From NCBI GenBank assembly GCA_905178155.1, contig CAJINV010000002.1:967809-1031808 (forward strand): a stretch of 64,000 nucleotides of DNA, written 5' to 3'. The stretch comes from Amoebophrya sp. A120. Its lineage: Eukaryota > Sar > Dinophyceae > Syndiniales > Amoebophryaceae. Numbering within the stretch: position 1 is the stretch's first letter; each line of letters opens with the position of its first letter. Below the pieces are notes generated by a model. It saw only the letters and a list, made by a program, of their open reading frames with translations, was not told the DNA's origin and did no database searches. The translations under genes were made by a program, and so were the position numbers. Shown here one piece after another: positions 15,001 through 23,465 of this stretch.

Positions 15001-18000
15001 GCCAGCGGGTGCGCACGTAGTGGCTCACTTTTTTTGGTGCATCCTGCACTTCGTCGTCGTGATTGAATTCTGTTTTGCCAGCATCTTTCCGCAACTGCAG
15101 ACGATTGCCCGACTCAGTCGCTTCGTGGTATGCCCGCAGTTCGTCTCCTTTCAAAGCCTTGCCGTCGAGAATGACCTTTCCCTCGCGCATGAACTCCTCC
15201 ACGTCCTGCATCACAACCTCCTGGTCTCGCGCCCGCGCGTCCCGCCGCTCTTTTTGTTTTCGCACATCACCGACAGGAATAATGCCTTCACGATCTTCCC
15301 GCGGTGCACGCTTGGGAAGCTCCTTCTTCGTGAGAAACATACTATTAATGACTTTACTCACTGCTGTTACTGTCTTCTCGATTTTCTTGCCATAGGCGGC
15401 AGAGATGCACTGCAGGGCGGTTTTTCCCAAATTCGACATCTCTATGCATTGCAAAAATGTAAATCAAAGTACCGCAGTAGTCCTAGCATTACACACAGCA
15501 TATGGCTATGGATACGGTGTCCACGCTTCTTTTTGTTTCTCTTTCACTTTGTCATGCGCGATCGCGTTCGCAACTAATAGTAGCGATACTTTGACTTGTG
15601 GTTTTGCACAGGATAATATGATGGAGCTGGCAAAAAATCGACGTGCGTGACCAGTTCGGTTCTGCCGGTCGCTCTACCACCCGCCGCGTCTTGTTTTCGC
15701 AGCGAAGAGCTTCGGTCAGGTACACCGTATTGTCTCCCAGTTTGACCATGTCTGATCCACAATCGGACGCTGTGATGCAAGCAGGCCTTGACGGGGGGAG
15801 GTACCCGCCATACTCCATGTTGCTGTAGACCCCGGGCAGGGGTAGCCCCACCTTCCACGCCTGCTCCCAGTATTCTCCGAAAATTAACCATCCCCATCCA
15901 AAGTGCACGAAGAAGTAAATCATCAATTTTCCATTTTTGCATGACAAACACAAAACGCGCAACATGTTTTGCATGACAAACACAGCATGGAGCTGGTGAC
16001 GAATAGGGATTGTTAATTTTCAAGGAATAAGTATATGTCGTCGACTACCGACAGAAACCCGCCCTCTGTTCCTATCGGCTCCAACGAGAAGTCATACATC
16101 ACCACATCTTGCCCGTTGTTGATGGACCTGAATAAGTACACCTTGGCGCTGAGCTGCTTCACGTCGCCGAAAGGGGTACTGTCCGGCACGATCCTCGTTA
16201 CTATTTTCGGTGGCCTGTTGGGATTTTGGCCCGGATCAGTCGCCACTCCATTGCTCGGATCTGAGCAAGGTGGGTAAACTAACTGTCGGTCTCCGTCCCA
16301 GTTCAAATGACTCGACTCAATTCGTTCCCGCCTTCGCATCTCCTCATCTGTTTCTCCACCTTCTTGTTCTACCAGCTCCAAACTATTAGTGTTACTGCTC
16401 GCCGACAAAAGAGCGCTTTTTGCGGCACTGCTCAAATTCTTCTTGTTTAATGTGAAAACTGGAAGAACAGACTCGCTCACCTTGTAGCTCAAGCCCTTTT
16501 TCTTCGGCGGATCGTCGTCCATCATGGTCGTATCAACTGCAGCTAGTTGTGTGTGCTGCTGTCCGGATTCGGAATCTGTATTGCTGTTTTTGAGATGATG
16601 GTGGCGGCTGCTGTTTGGAGCCCGTGTTGGCGCGCTTGTCAGTTGTGTGCTGTCGTTATTGTTTGTCGGCAAGCTGTTGCTCTGGCTTTGTTGGGCAGCT
16701 AGATCTTGTGTATCTGCGTCCTGCAATACATGTGCAAAACCGTACCGCTTCTTCTGGTCAGCTGCTCTTGCTACTTTTACCATGCCGGGAGTTGCATAAA
16801 AATTCAAAATCTTCATCCGTATGATAAATCGCAGTGCGTCTCGGTACAGAAATTCGTCCCGTTTGGCCTTCATCCTGTACTTCGCCTTCGCGCGAGCGAT
16901 CATCATTTTCAAAACCGTCCTCATGTCCATCGCCTCTGCGGCGGATGTTCCGGACCGCGCCGATACTATCGCGTCAGCGTAGAGGTGCGGGCTCATGTCT
17001 GGCAACGCTTCAAAAGCTTGCAGTAGTTCTTCGTCGTACGCCTCGACTACCGCGCTCTCGTCTTCCTCGTCAGACTGGTCCAGCAACGCATAGTCATTTT
17101 CATCATAATCGTCCTCCGATGATGATGAGCAAGAAGCGTCTCCCGGATCTTGCTGTTTGTTTTTCTTCTTCTTGTTTTGCAGTTGCTGTTTGCTTCCTGC
17201 CTTTCCACTGGTGATTGCCGCTTTCGTTTTTTTACTACTTTTTCCAAGCTGTTTGCGTTGCGGTTTCGTGAGCTTGTTTTTCACTGAGCTCGCGCTCCGG
17301 ATGTTGTCATCATTGAGGCTGACACTACCTGAATCCGAGTGCGAATCTTGTCTATTAAAATTCCACAAGTCACCGACATCGGTCTCGTGAAGCTGCAGCT
17401 TGTTGCCATCGGTCGGCCCTTTGTAGTTTTTCATTGTATTTTTCACCGAAGAAGAAGAACTGAAGTTGAAGCTTGAGCTTGGCGACGTTTTATTTGGTAC
17501 GAACGGAAGGCCTGCATTTCCACTTGCCATTTTTTCCTCATGTTCGTCGAAGTCTTCTTCTTCATCGTACGCCTTTTGTCTAATGCCGAGTTCTGCAAAA
17601 GCGTTTCGATACGGTACGAGGGAGCTGCTGGAATTATTGTTGTTGTGCGCGGAACCGCGCGCGCGGACTTTTTGTTTTTTCATTTGCTTCCGAACCTCCT
17701 TGCGTTTTTTTTTCTCCTCTTCCTTTCTTTTTTGTATCACGGCTACCGGCAAATCGTCACCCAAGATGTCATCTTCCTCGTCTTCGCAACTGGAACTAGA
17801 CGAACTGCTTGAAGCCACCTCTTCGCCCAGTCTCGAAGACGAAGAACCAACTACACCTGCGCTGCGTGTTCCTGCATGTACGGAAGCAGCTCCAGCACTA
17901 CTGCTCGTCGCTGGGTTGAAGAAGTTGCTTGCATGCGGCACCGCCTGCTGTTGTATGGAAGTAGTAGCTCTCTTTGGCTCCGCTCCCACCTCCATGTCAA

Positions 18001-21000
18001 TGTCCATGTCCTCAACCACTTGGGTCTCCTGGTCTCCAGCCTTTCGCTTCTTTTGTTCTTGCGCTGCTACATCTTCAGCACCTCCGCGTTTGGCGATGTC
18101 TGCTTTTCGTTTCAAAGCCTTTTGCTCTTGTCGGTCTTTCTTTCGTTGCATTCGCTCACTTCGTTCTTCAGCAATCGCCTGCAGCAATGCATTTCGTAAA
18201 TTTTGATCCGAAACTGCGATGTCGCGATTGTCGATCATCCGGCTATCGAGATCATCTTTCACCACCCCCGCAGCCATCAAGACCTGTCTTGCGCGTTGGC
18301 CGCCCGTTCCACGACCCGAACCAACGAGCCACGCGTTCCGGAGCCACTTTCTTTTCTTCGATGCGGATGCTGGTAGTGTTGGAAATCGGACTTCTGGCTC
18401 GTTGGGATCACCGCCGCCTATATCTCCGCTGTCTTGCATCTTTTTTGCAAGGTCTGCTATTCGGGCCTCTTCTTCCTCTTCCTTCATCTTTTTTTTGCTC
18501 ATGTACTTTTTCTTTACTTTCTCGTCCGCCGGAACGTCGTCGGGCATGAAGCGACTGTAGTAGATGTTTTTCACAAAGTCCTGAAACGAAACGCCCTTCT
18601 TTTGTTCATTCTTCCAGCTTACACCTAAAGACTGCTTGGACGGTATTGTTTTCCGGGCAGATGTTTTTTCTAACACCTTTTCTGTTTTTCCGTTCTCTAC
18701 TGCCCACTCCAATAGCCGAATAAGATCTGCAACCGTTTTGCACTGATCCATGCGCTCCTGCAGCCCCTTCGTGGGGCCGATGGTGATTATTTCTTTCTTC
18801 GTCCGCGCCATAGCAGTAGCGACGAGACGAAGACAACTAACCCAACGCCAAACAGCTTACGAAATAAGCAGGGCAAAGCCGAGGAGGATGTGGATGCGGA
18901 TGTGCACGCGGATGGCACCAGGTAAAAACATTTTTTCCTTTTTGATATTAATATTTGTATTGCTGTTACTTCGTTTTGTTATTAGTTTGATTTTCAAAAT
19001 TTAGAAATTGAAATAGTAATAGAATAGAGATATGAGTAGTGTCAAAGTGAAAGCTCATACGCATAATCATACACGTTCTGCCTCAGCTTTGATGCTGAGG
19101 CTCAAGGTTAGTTCTAGTTTTCCTTGTGTTGGTGCTTGTAGTAGTTGTGTTAGTTCTGGTTCTCAAAGGAGTGCGTATTCGTATGCGAAAACGAAATCGA
19201 AAACGAAATCCAAATCAGAGTTTCAAAATAGAAATACTAATAAGAATAAGCTCAGCAATAAAATGTTTTATTTTCATTTTCAATTACAAGATCAACAAAA
19301 TCAAAATAGAAATACCAAAAAAACGCAGGTTGCTAAAAGTGAATGAAGCGATGACGAGTAACGGAAGTTTTAGCACGAGCAAAGTTGGACACTCAAACGA
19401 TTATCGCTACCTATAGCAGTGCAAGCTCGATGACGAAAGCAACACGCTGGAGGACCTGCTTTTATGACTGTTTCGATTTCGAGAAGCTTTGCAATGATGA
19501 AAAGGTAGAAAACCAAAACAGATGAATAGGCAAAACGATAGTGGCGACTTTGAATTTGATTCACAGCGATTTGATGCGATTTGATTTGTATTGCAGCGAT
19601 ACCTGCAACCACGCACACTCACACTCCCAAACGACACGGCGACGCTTGAACCCAATTGCAATTTGTGTCATGGCGTTTTATTGTTTTACTTTTGGTTTGT
19701 GCGAAAAGTACTACCCGCTCTTTTGCGCTCTATCTCAAAATCGAAACCTACTGGCTTCCCAACGACAAAAACAACCGACACCAACCAAAACAAAAAACAG
19801 CCTTCAATGTACCCAAATCAAATGCACAAGCAGCGCCACGCTATGACGAGCTTCGACTTTACCTTTAGGAACATCAAATCAAAAATAATACGACGAGGGG
19901 ACTCAGCAACCACCTACTAGCTCGGGGCGTATCAATGCAACTTGTGCAATTCCTACTATTTCGCTTTTTGTGTCGTTTCTGTTTTGCATAAACAAAAAAA
20001 ATGCACAGCAACTATCGTTCATTGAGTTCCTTTTCATCTTGCTCATCGTTTTACTTTCATTTTCTTGGTGTTGTTGAAACAAATTCGACCATCACACCGC
20101 CGCAACACCACGCCGAGTTGTAACGTCGCCACACTGTTTTGCATCGCTTCCACCTACCTCTGATCTTCGACAACATTACGACTGTGGTTTGAAAAGTATT
20201 AATTTTGAACAGAAGTCTCCATGTTTTTCGCGTCTCGGAGCAGACCATCAAGTTCAGACCGACCATCCGAAACAACACCACAACGCTTCGCCACCGACCT
20301 CCGACAAGATGAAAAAAACAACGAAATAATTTTTCAACTTTAGATTAATCCGAGACATGTATCAAATTAATCCGAGAATGTACCGGATTTATCCGACATA
20401 GTTAAGGACTACAATCATTAACTTTATATTTACTATTCCCTCTTCATTCCCCCTAAGGAAGTCGCTTATGAACGGACAAAATACAAATTGGCCCCAGTGC
20501 GTGCATAAGTATAGCGCCACTAGAATCAATGAAACAAGCGACCTACGAGAATGGCGCAGCGAATGGGGCTCCGCCCGCTTTCAATTTTTCCAGCCCCGGA
20601 CGGGGTAGAAGCAAGCTGCACTTTCACCGGGGGCATCGGGGCTTTTGCGCAAACCTACCCGCTCTATACAGGCGGCCTTTTTCCACCCAAGCGGCTGGGC
20701 GGAGAAAAGCCGTCTTGGAAATTCAAAAAATTTGCAATTTTCAAGCGGGCTTGTTTCCAAAGACTTGCTCGAGGAAAAGCTTTCGCGTGCGGTCGGGTGG
20801 AGAAAACAAAGCCCGCGTGAAAATTCAAAACATTTGGAATTTCCAAGCGGGACTAAACTTTCTCCAAAGACGTGCTCGGGAAAGATTCTTCTCGACCCAG
20901 TCCATGGGGAAAAACCCGGGCGGAAATTCAAAAAGTTAAAGTTTTCGACTTCCAGGGTGGTTCTTCTTCACCCGGGCCCCTCGGGAGTCGCTTTTTGGAG

Positions 21001-23465
21001 AGCAGTTGTAGCGCAGCTACTTCGCAATAGAAACACCCTGCGCGCACGCAGTAAGACAACAGATCTCGCCCCAAGTAGATCCCGGAAATCTTTTTCGCAA
21101 CCTGCGGCCCCTTTTTCAATCGGGCCTTCTTTTATACGCTTCTCTCGAGTGTTGTCCTCTCTATGGGGGACGCGTCGCTCTCTACGACAAAAAAAACCAA
21201 TAAAGCGCAGCAACCGCTTGCTTGCGCCCCTGGCCAATTGCTGTCGGCCTCTTATTTGGCATTGTGTGGCGGGGCTTTAGAATTCAAACTTTTTCGCACC
21301 TATTCCTTTTGTGGTGCGCTTCTTGCGGATCGCAGTTTTTCATTTACGACTCCGTTCTCTTTCTTGTTGGTGGTGGTGTGGTTTCTAAAAAGTCAGAACC
21401 TTTTTAGAAACCACACCAAGAAGAAGAGCTTCTGCTCCACTAAGAAGAGAAAAAAGTAAAACCGCACTACCACCCCGCGCCCGTATTTTCTGAATTTGCC
21501 ATCTTTGGCGCGGTGGACGGGGGAGTTCCGATTTTGCATTTTGGATTTTTGAAGTCCGATTTTGGATCGGAGTAAATCGCTGAGGTTTTGCGACGGCCGG
21601 ATGACCGACCGCACCTACCCCCCCCTTCTCGGTATCGAGAAGGGGGTCGATTAATCGTACGGGCTCTAACAGGAAGTGGGGCCACCTTATTTTTCTGACC
21701 AACATGCAGCATGGCAGATTTTGTTCGATGATGTAGAATTTGCATCACAAATTCGAATCCATCCAGACCCAGATCGATATCTGCAATGCATATCCACATC
21801 ACTGTTAATACCATGGTCCACGGCGTCCTCAGAAATCGCCTGGTGCTCCATGTGCTTCAAAAAATACCGCATGTCCTCGTCCGTCCTCTCCTCCGAGATG
21901 GGAAGGTACTAACTTGAAATTTGTCTGCAGCTAAAAAAATCAAAATTTTTGGTAGTGCAGTTCTTGTTCTTCTCTTCTCGCGGCCCGGACTGCAGCCCGC
22001 TTGCGAGCGCTGCGGACTCCGTGCTGGGGAACTTGGCCGAGGTGTTGCGCTCCATTCCTGCGTCATTTGCTCGAAGGTCCCCCACGCGCTTGATTTGCTA
22101 GCTCCACACGGAAATGCGGCAACAGGTAGGGGCTTCCGACTGCCATTTTTCGGGGAAGTTTCGCACCTAAGATAACAACATGACGCGAGCCTCCGAGAGG
22201 TGCTTGGGCGCAGAGCCCCTTCCCCCAAAAGTGGCAATTTGTAATGCGCGTTTCGCATTACAAATGGCCTTCTTTTATGACCCGTCTTGGGCTCGCTCTC
22301 CGGGCCAGGTCACAAATCTGAGCCCCTGGATCAGCAGAATGCCGTGCTGTGAGGGTTCAGATTTTTGATGCAAAACGTGGCTCCGCGAAAAAACTCTGCA
22401 CCTCGGCAACGAGGTCGCCAAGTGGAGGTGCAGAGTTTTTTGGCGCGAGGGGGGGAAAGTGGGGCAGATAGCTCGTGTTTGTCTGCGCCGCCAAAAAACT
22501 CTGCACCTCCGAAATTGGCCTCCAGATGAGGTGTCCTCGGACACCTCTTCGGAGCCCTCCCGAGTCGCGGACCTCCGGGGCGACAAATTTTGGCCGCCCT
22601 TTTCGCATTGCCCCGACCTGAATCGAGCTCAATTTGCAGGCAGAAGCCTGCAACTTGAGCTCATCCCTGAGTCGACCTCCTCCGAGGCCGCGAGGTTTGA
22701 ACCAAAAGCGAGCCTCTGCTTCAGCAAATTCAACTCATTCCCAAACAAGACACTCACTAGGTAAATCGTCAGGAATCAGGAGGGAGTGCGGGAACTTGAA
22801 GACCTACAACTGCGAACCCGGGTGGACGACGTCCACCGATAGCGAAGCACCGAGTCCCCCGGTGGCTGAGCTGTCTCCTCTGCTTCGTCCGCCGAGGCCG
22901 TGCCGGAATACCTGGCCTGCCCATTTCCTTGATTTCGTTTCATTGTGAAAAAAAAGAAACACACAAGAAGGTGCCCGAAAATGTAGGATGCAAAAATTTT
23001 GATTTTTTTAGCTGCAGACATTTTTCAGTTTAGTAGCACGTCCTCGTCCGTCCTCTCCTCCGAGATGGGAAGGAGCTGAGCGGCCATAGCGAAAAATTTT
23101 GTGGAAAAATCATCGGACGAGCTCTTTTTCGTCAGCGTTGTGGAGCTGCTGGCGCAAAAATCTTCTTGAATATTACCGATCGCAGGTGGAACTACTACTC
23201 CTGCAGTGGAACCACTAGCACACAAGAACCGGGGCGCGGCTGTGTCGTAGTCCACCTGCAAAAAATCCTCCTGGATGAAGATCGAAATAGTAGAAGCCAG
23301 AAAAGTAGAAACGTCTTGTAGTGCGAAACAGTTGAGGAGAACTAAAATGTTGACCCAGACAAAGGTCGAAGTCGATGCCCCCGTCTTGGTTGAAGCCCTG
23401 CGTGTAGCAGGCCAACTCAGCAGACGCGGCAACATCTTTCGCGGCCTTCGCGGTGGTTCTGGGTG
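23..23465 (-). CDS. Unidentified host gene split by a 21-kb nested intron (partial, runs off left edge)
   Basis: No family was recognised. Readable exons on the minus strand are about 23458-23350 (frame containing ACYTQGFNQDGGIDFD), about 23240-23040, 21871-21793 and 428-23; the 3' part lies beyond the left edge. The 428-23 exon is open for about 135 codons and is rich in Q, E and P. Joining 21793 to 428 across the IE-type duplication TCCAC gives the in-frame junction SDVEQHD. Joining across the 34-bp repeats at 23040 and 21872 gives RTDEDMRYFLKHMEH in frame. The first two exons are less certain, because a second frame with a hydrophobic stretch overlaps them. The start codon is not assigned. 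The gene is notable for its insertions: a 1.1-kb element and a 21-kb nested array both sit inside coding sequence and both excise in frame on paper. Confidence 0.6.
1019..1130 (+). repeat. Left terminal inverted repeat and subterminal motifs of the hAT
   Basis: The repeat is alignable for about 80 bp with the reverse complement of the right end, with scattered mismatches. It is followed by several copies of a TCGGATAGATCC-like motif (around 1081-1135). Such repeated subterminal motifs commonly serve as transposase-binding sites in hAT elements; the role here is inferred. Confidence 0.7.
1802..2564 (-). CDS. Small acidic/lysine-tailed protein encoded inside the hAT
   Basis: Two exons, 2564-2151 and 1948-1802, are joined by a canonical GT-AG intron (donor GTGACA, acceptor TTCAG) and give a 186-aa protein in frame (junction GLSINADEDIVNN). 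The start is the ATG at 2562-2564, and a TGA ends it at 1802-1804. The protein begins MSRHPKSDDIADFMEKF and ends in a serine-rich, lysine-rich tail (SSSSSAPKSKKKSK), which would suit nuclear import or nucleic-acid contact. No family was recognised. It lies about 780 bp inside the left end of the hAT, on the same strand as the other two cargo genes. Unlike the larger genes it carries no introner. Confidence 0.65.
2565..5986. other. About 3.4 kb of the hAT without a recognisable gene
   Basis: Only short, discontinuous reading frames are present, with no paired splice sites that extend them. The stretch is AT-rich, with simple-sequence runs and no strong inverted repeat that I could see. It lies downstream of the 5987-10466 gene and upstream of the small 1802-2564 gene, so it may hold terminator and promoter sequence; nothing specific supports that. 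Confidence 0.4.
5987..10466 (-). CDS. Large charged companion protein of the hAT (function unknown)
   Basis: A multi-exon gene whose clear exons are 10466-10257, 10090-9962, about 9806-9690, 9470-9207, 8924-8413, 8187 to about 7337, and 7105-5987. Most junctions use canonical GT-AG and stay in frame (for example NPFQ-GMILVDN and AASD-GAEIATT); the 8193-8412 junction is an introner. The exact end of the third exon is not settled. The product is roughly 1,000 residues. It has a cysteine cluster in the fifth exon (DLWCAC, LCRLCQAN), a long lysine/aspartate-rich segment with KKGKGKKGKG-type stretches in the sixth, and an acidic serine/glutamate tail ending SSSEEEEAS. These suggest a nuclear, nucleic-acid-associated protein. 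I recognise no family. Its position between the other two minus-strand genes suggests an accessory transposition function, but that is inference. Confidence 0.6.
7165..7252. repeat. Partial copy of the 10.66-kb foldback repeat
   Basis: GGATTAAATCCCAGAAGTTAAG followed by AAGGCTTTGAAGCCTTAACC-like short palindromes repeats the left arm of the foldback at 10656-10834. It lies in the intron between exons 6 and 7 of the companion gene. Confidence 0.6.
8193..8412. mobile_element. Introner element IE-B within a hAT gene
   Basis: The ends are TATGCATTGCAAAAGTATCG and CGATACTTTTGCAGTGCATA. Flanking pentamers ATTTT and ACCTT agree at three of five positions, a worn duplication. Removing element plus one copy yields the in-frame junction KKVLPGLIINMY. 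Confidence 0.8.
10656..10834. repeat. Foldback (near-perfect long palindrome) between two hAT genes
   Basis: The arms GCAAAATCATCATTTTGG...CCAAAATGATGATTTTGC pair along their length. The interior is built from alternating CCTAAGG and AAGGTTTTGAAACCTT palindromes, so the whole stretch can fold into one hairpin. It lies 190 bp upstream of the companion gene start and about 700 bp downstream of the transposase-like gene stop. It could be a MITE or a transcript-end structure. Confidence 0.85.
11532..18811 (-). CDS. Very large hAT-like transposase-related protein
   Basis: Five exons give an uninterrupted frame of about 2,087 codons: 18811-16030, 15868-15616, 15437-14771, 14333-13747 and 13506-11532. 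Two junctions are introners (15874-16029, giving DDIYWEQAWK; 15443-15615, giving CQLHHMSNLGK) and two are GT-AG. The first exon begins MARTKKEIITIG and is long, charged and low in complexity. Exons 2-3 carry the hAT-like order of signatures: an acidic residue in ITASDCGSDMVKLG, a C-x2-H in CQLHHM, and TRWLSLANTV, which resembles the RW block of hAT catalytic domains. I did not recognise a BED zinc finger or a typical C-terminal dimerisation block. The 8-bp duplication around the element independently supports hAT. The last exon (about 658 codons) is acidic and of unknown function. Transposase identity is moderate confidence. Confidence 0.55.
14334..14770. mobile_element. GT-AG intron with long inverted ends (old introner?)
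   Basis: The intron starts GTGATTTGAAG and ends CATTAG in the sense strand and splices in frame. Internally its two ends are inverted repeats sharing TCTTCAGG and CTAAAGGTAAGGC about 45 bp deep. It looks like a transposon-derived intron that uses canonical splice sites. No convincing pentamer duplication was found. Confidence 0.6.
15443..15615. mobile_element. Introner element IE-B within the transposase-like gene
   Basis: The ends are TATGCATTGCAAAAATGT and GGTTTTGCACAGGATA. The flanks ATCTC and ATATG share three of five bases. Excision joins CAT CAT AT to G TCG AAT in frame, right at the CxxH signature. Confidence 0.75.
15874..16029. mobile_element. Introner element with AAAATTAAC inverted ends
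   Basis: The inverted ends share CGAAAATTAACCATCCC on one side and GGGATTGTTAATTTTC on the other. An exact AGTAT duplication flanks it (15869-15873 and 16030-16034). Excision gives the junction DDIYWEQAW in frame. Confidence 0.8.
18812..20337. other. Upstream region of the transposase-like gene, no gene recognised
   Basis: About 1.5 kb of AT-rich sequence between the start of the largest hAT gene and the right terminal repeat. It holds runs such as GAAAACGAAATCGAAAACG (around 19190) and only short reading frames. It should contain the promoter for the minus-strand genes; no specific element could be identified. Confidence 0.4.
20338..20456 (-). repeat. Right terminal inverted repeat and subterminal motifs of the hAT
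   Basis: This is the reverse complement of the left end: GGGGGAATGAAGAG, then GTAAATATAAAGTTAATG and CCTTAACTATGTCGGAT, followed by repeated TCTCGGATTAATC-type motifs. The 8-bp GGAAGTCG follows immediately at 20457-20464. Confidence 0.7.
20680..20955. repeat. Tandem repeat of roughly 120 bp units in the outer element
   Basis: About two and a half units share GGAAATTCAAAAAATTTG, TTTCAAGCGGG and CCAAAGACTTGCTCG-like blocks, with drift between copies. They lie in the right-hand remnant of the element that the hAT interrupted. No coding role is apparent. Confidence 0.6.
21906..23039. mobile_element. 1.1-kb inverted-repeat element inside a coding exon, flanked by 34-bp direct repeats
   Basis: The termini are inverted: TACTAACTTGAAATTT then GTCTGCAGCTAAAAAAATC on the left, and the same in reverse complement on the right (to about 23036). 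Immediately outside on both sides is the same 34-bp coding segment (about 21872-21905 and 23040-23073), containing TCCTCGTCCGTCCTCTCC. Losing the element and one repeat copy restores the host frame (RTDEDMRYF). The interior holds a strong hairpin around 22387-22440 (AAAAACTCTGCACCTC arms). It has no recognisable gene. Confidence 0.75.

Larger units (their letters stand above)
1011..20464 (-). mobile_element. Giant hAT-like DNA transposon with 8-bp target duplication and cargo genes
   Basis: The termini are inverted repeats: the left starts TTGGGGGGAATGAAGGG (1019) and the right, reverse-complemented, starts TTAGGGGGAATGAAGAGG (20456). Both then share GTAAATATAAAGTTAATG. The direct repeat GGAAGTCG lies immediately outside at 1011-1018 and 20457-20464. 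An 8-bp duplication is the hallmark of the hAT superfamily (established knowledge). The interior encodes a large protein with hAT-like RNase H-fold signatures. Three genes, all on the minus strand, occupy the interior. At about 19.4 kb it is far larger than typical 2-5 kb hAT elements. Confidence 0.72.
599..21672. mobile_element. Inverted-repeat element nested in the introner and interrupted by the hAT
   Basis: Inverted ends of about 45 bp match: the left end around 599-645 and the reverse complement of 21630-21672 both contain ACGATTAATCGACCCCCTTC followed by the hairpin-forming CTCGATACCGAGAAG. Only about 410 bp of this element lie left of the hAT and about 1.2 kb lie right, so the intact element was about 1.6 kb before the hAT landed in it. 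No coding capacity was recognised in either part. I could not settle its target duplication; the sequence just outside the ends is itself weakly inverted rather than direct. Confidence 0.6.
434..21792. mobile_element. Giant introner element (IE-A ends) carrying nested transposons
   Basis: The left end begins TATCAAATGCAAAAGTGTCT and the right end finishes with GCAATGCATA preceded by the CAGACCCAGA core, the same termini as ordinary ~250-bp A-type IEs. Exact 5-bp direct repeats TCCAC flank it (429-433 and 21793-21797). Without the nested insert (about 599-21672) the IE body is about 285 bp, which is normal for the family. Removing the element plus one TCCAC copy fuses the flanking host exons in frame. 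It is therefore read as an ordinary intron that grew to about 21.4 kb through later insertions. Confidence 0.8.

Noticed and set aside
1019-20456. Maverick/Polinton identity for the 19-kb element
   Set aside because: The 8-bp duplication and short inverted repeats fit hAT better (Polintons make 6-bp duplications), and no polymerase B, integrase or capsid gene was recognised.
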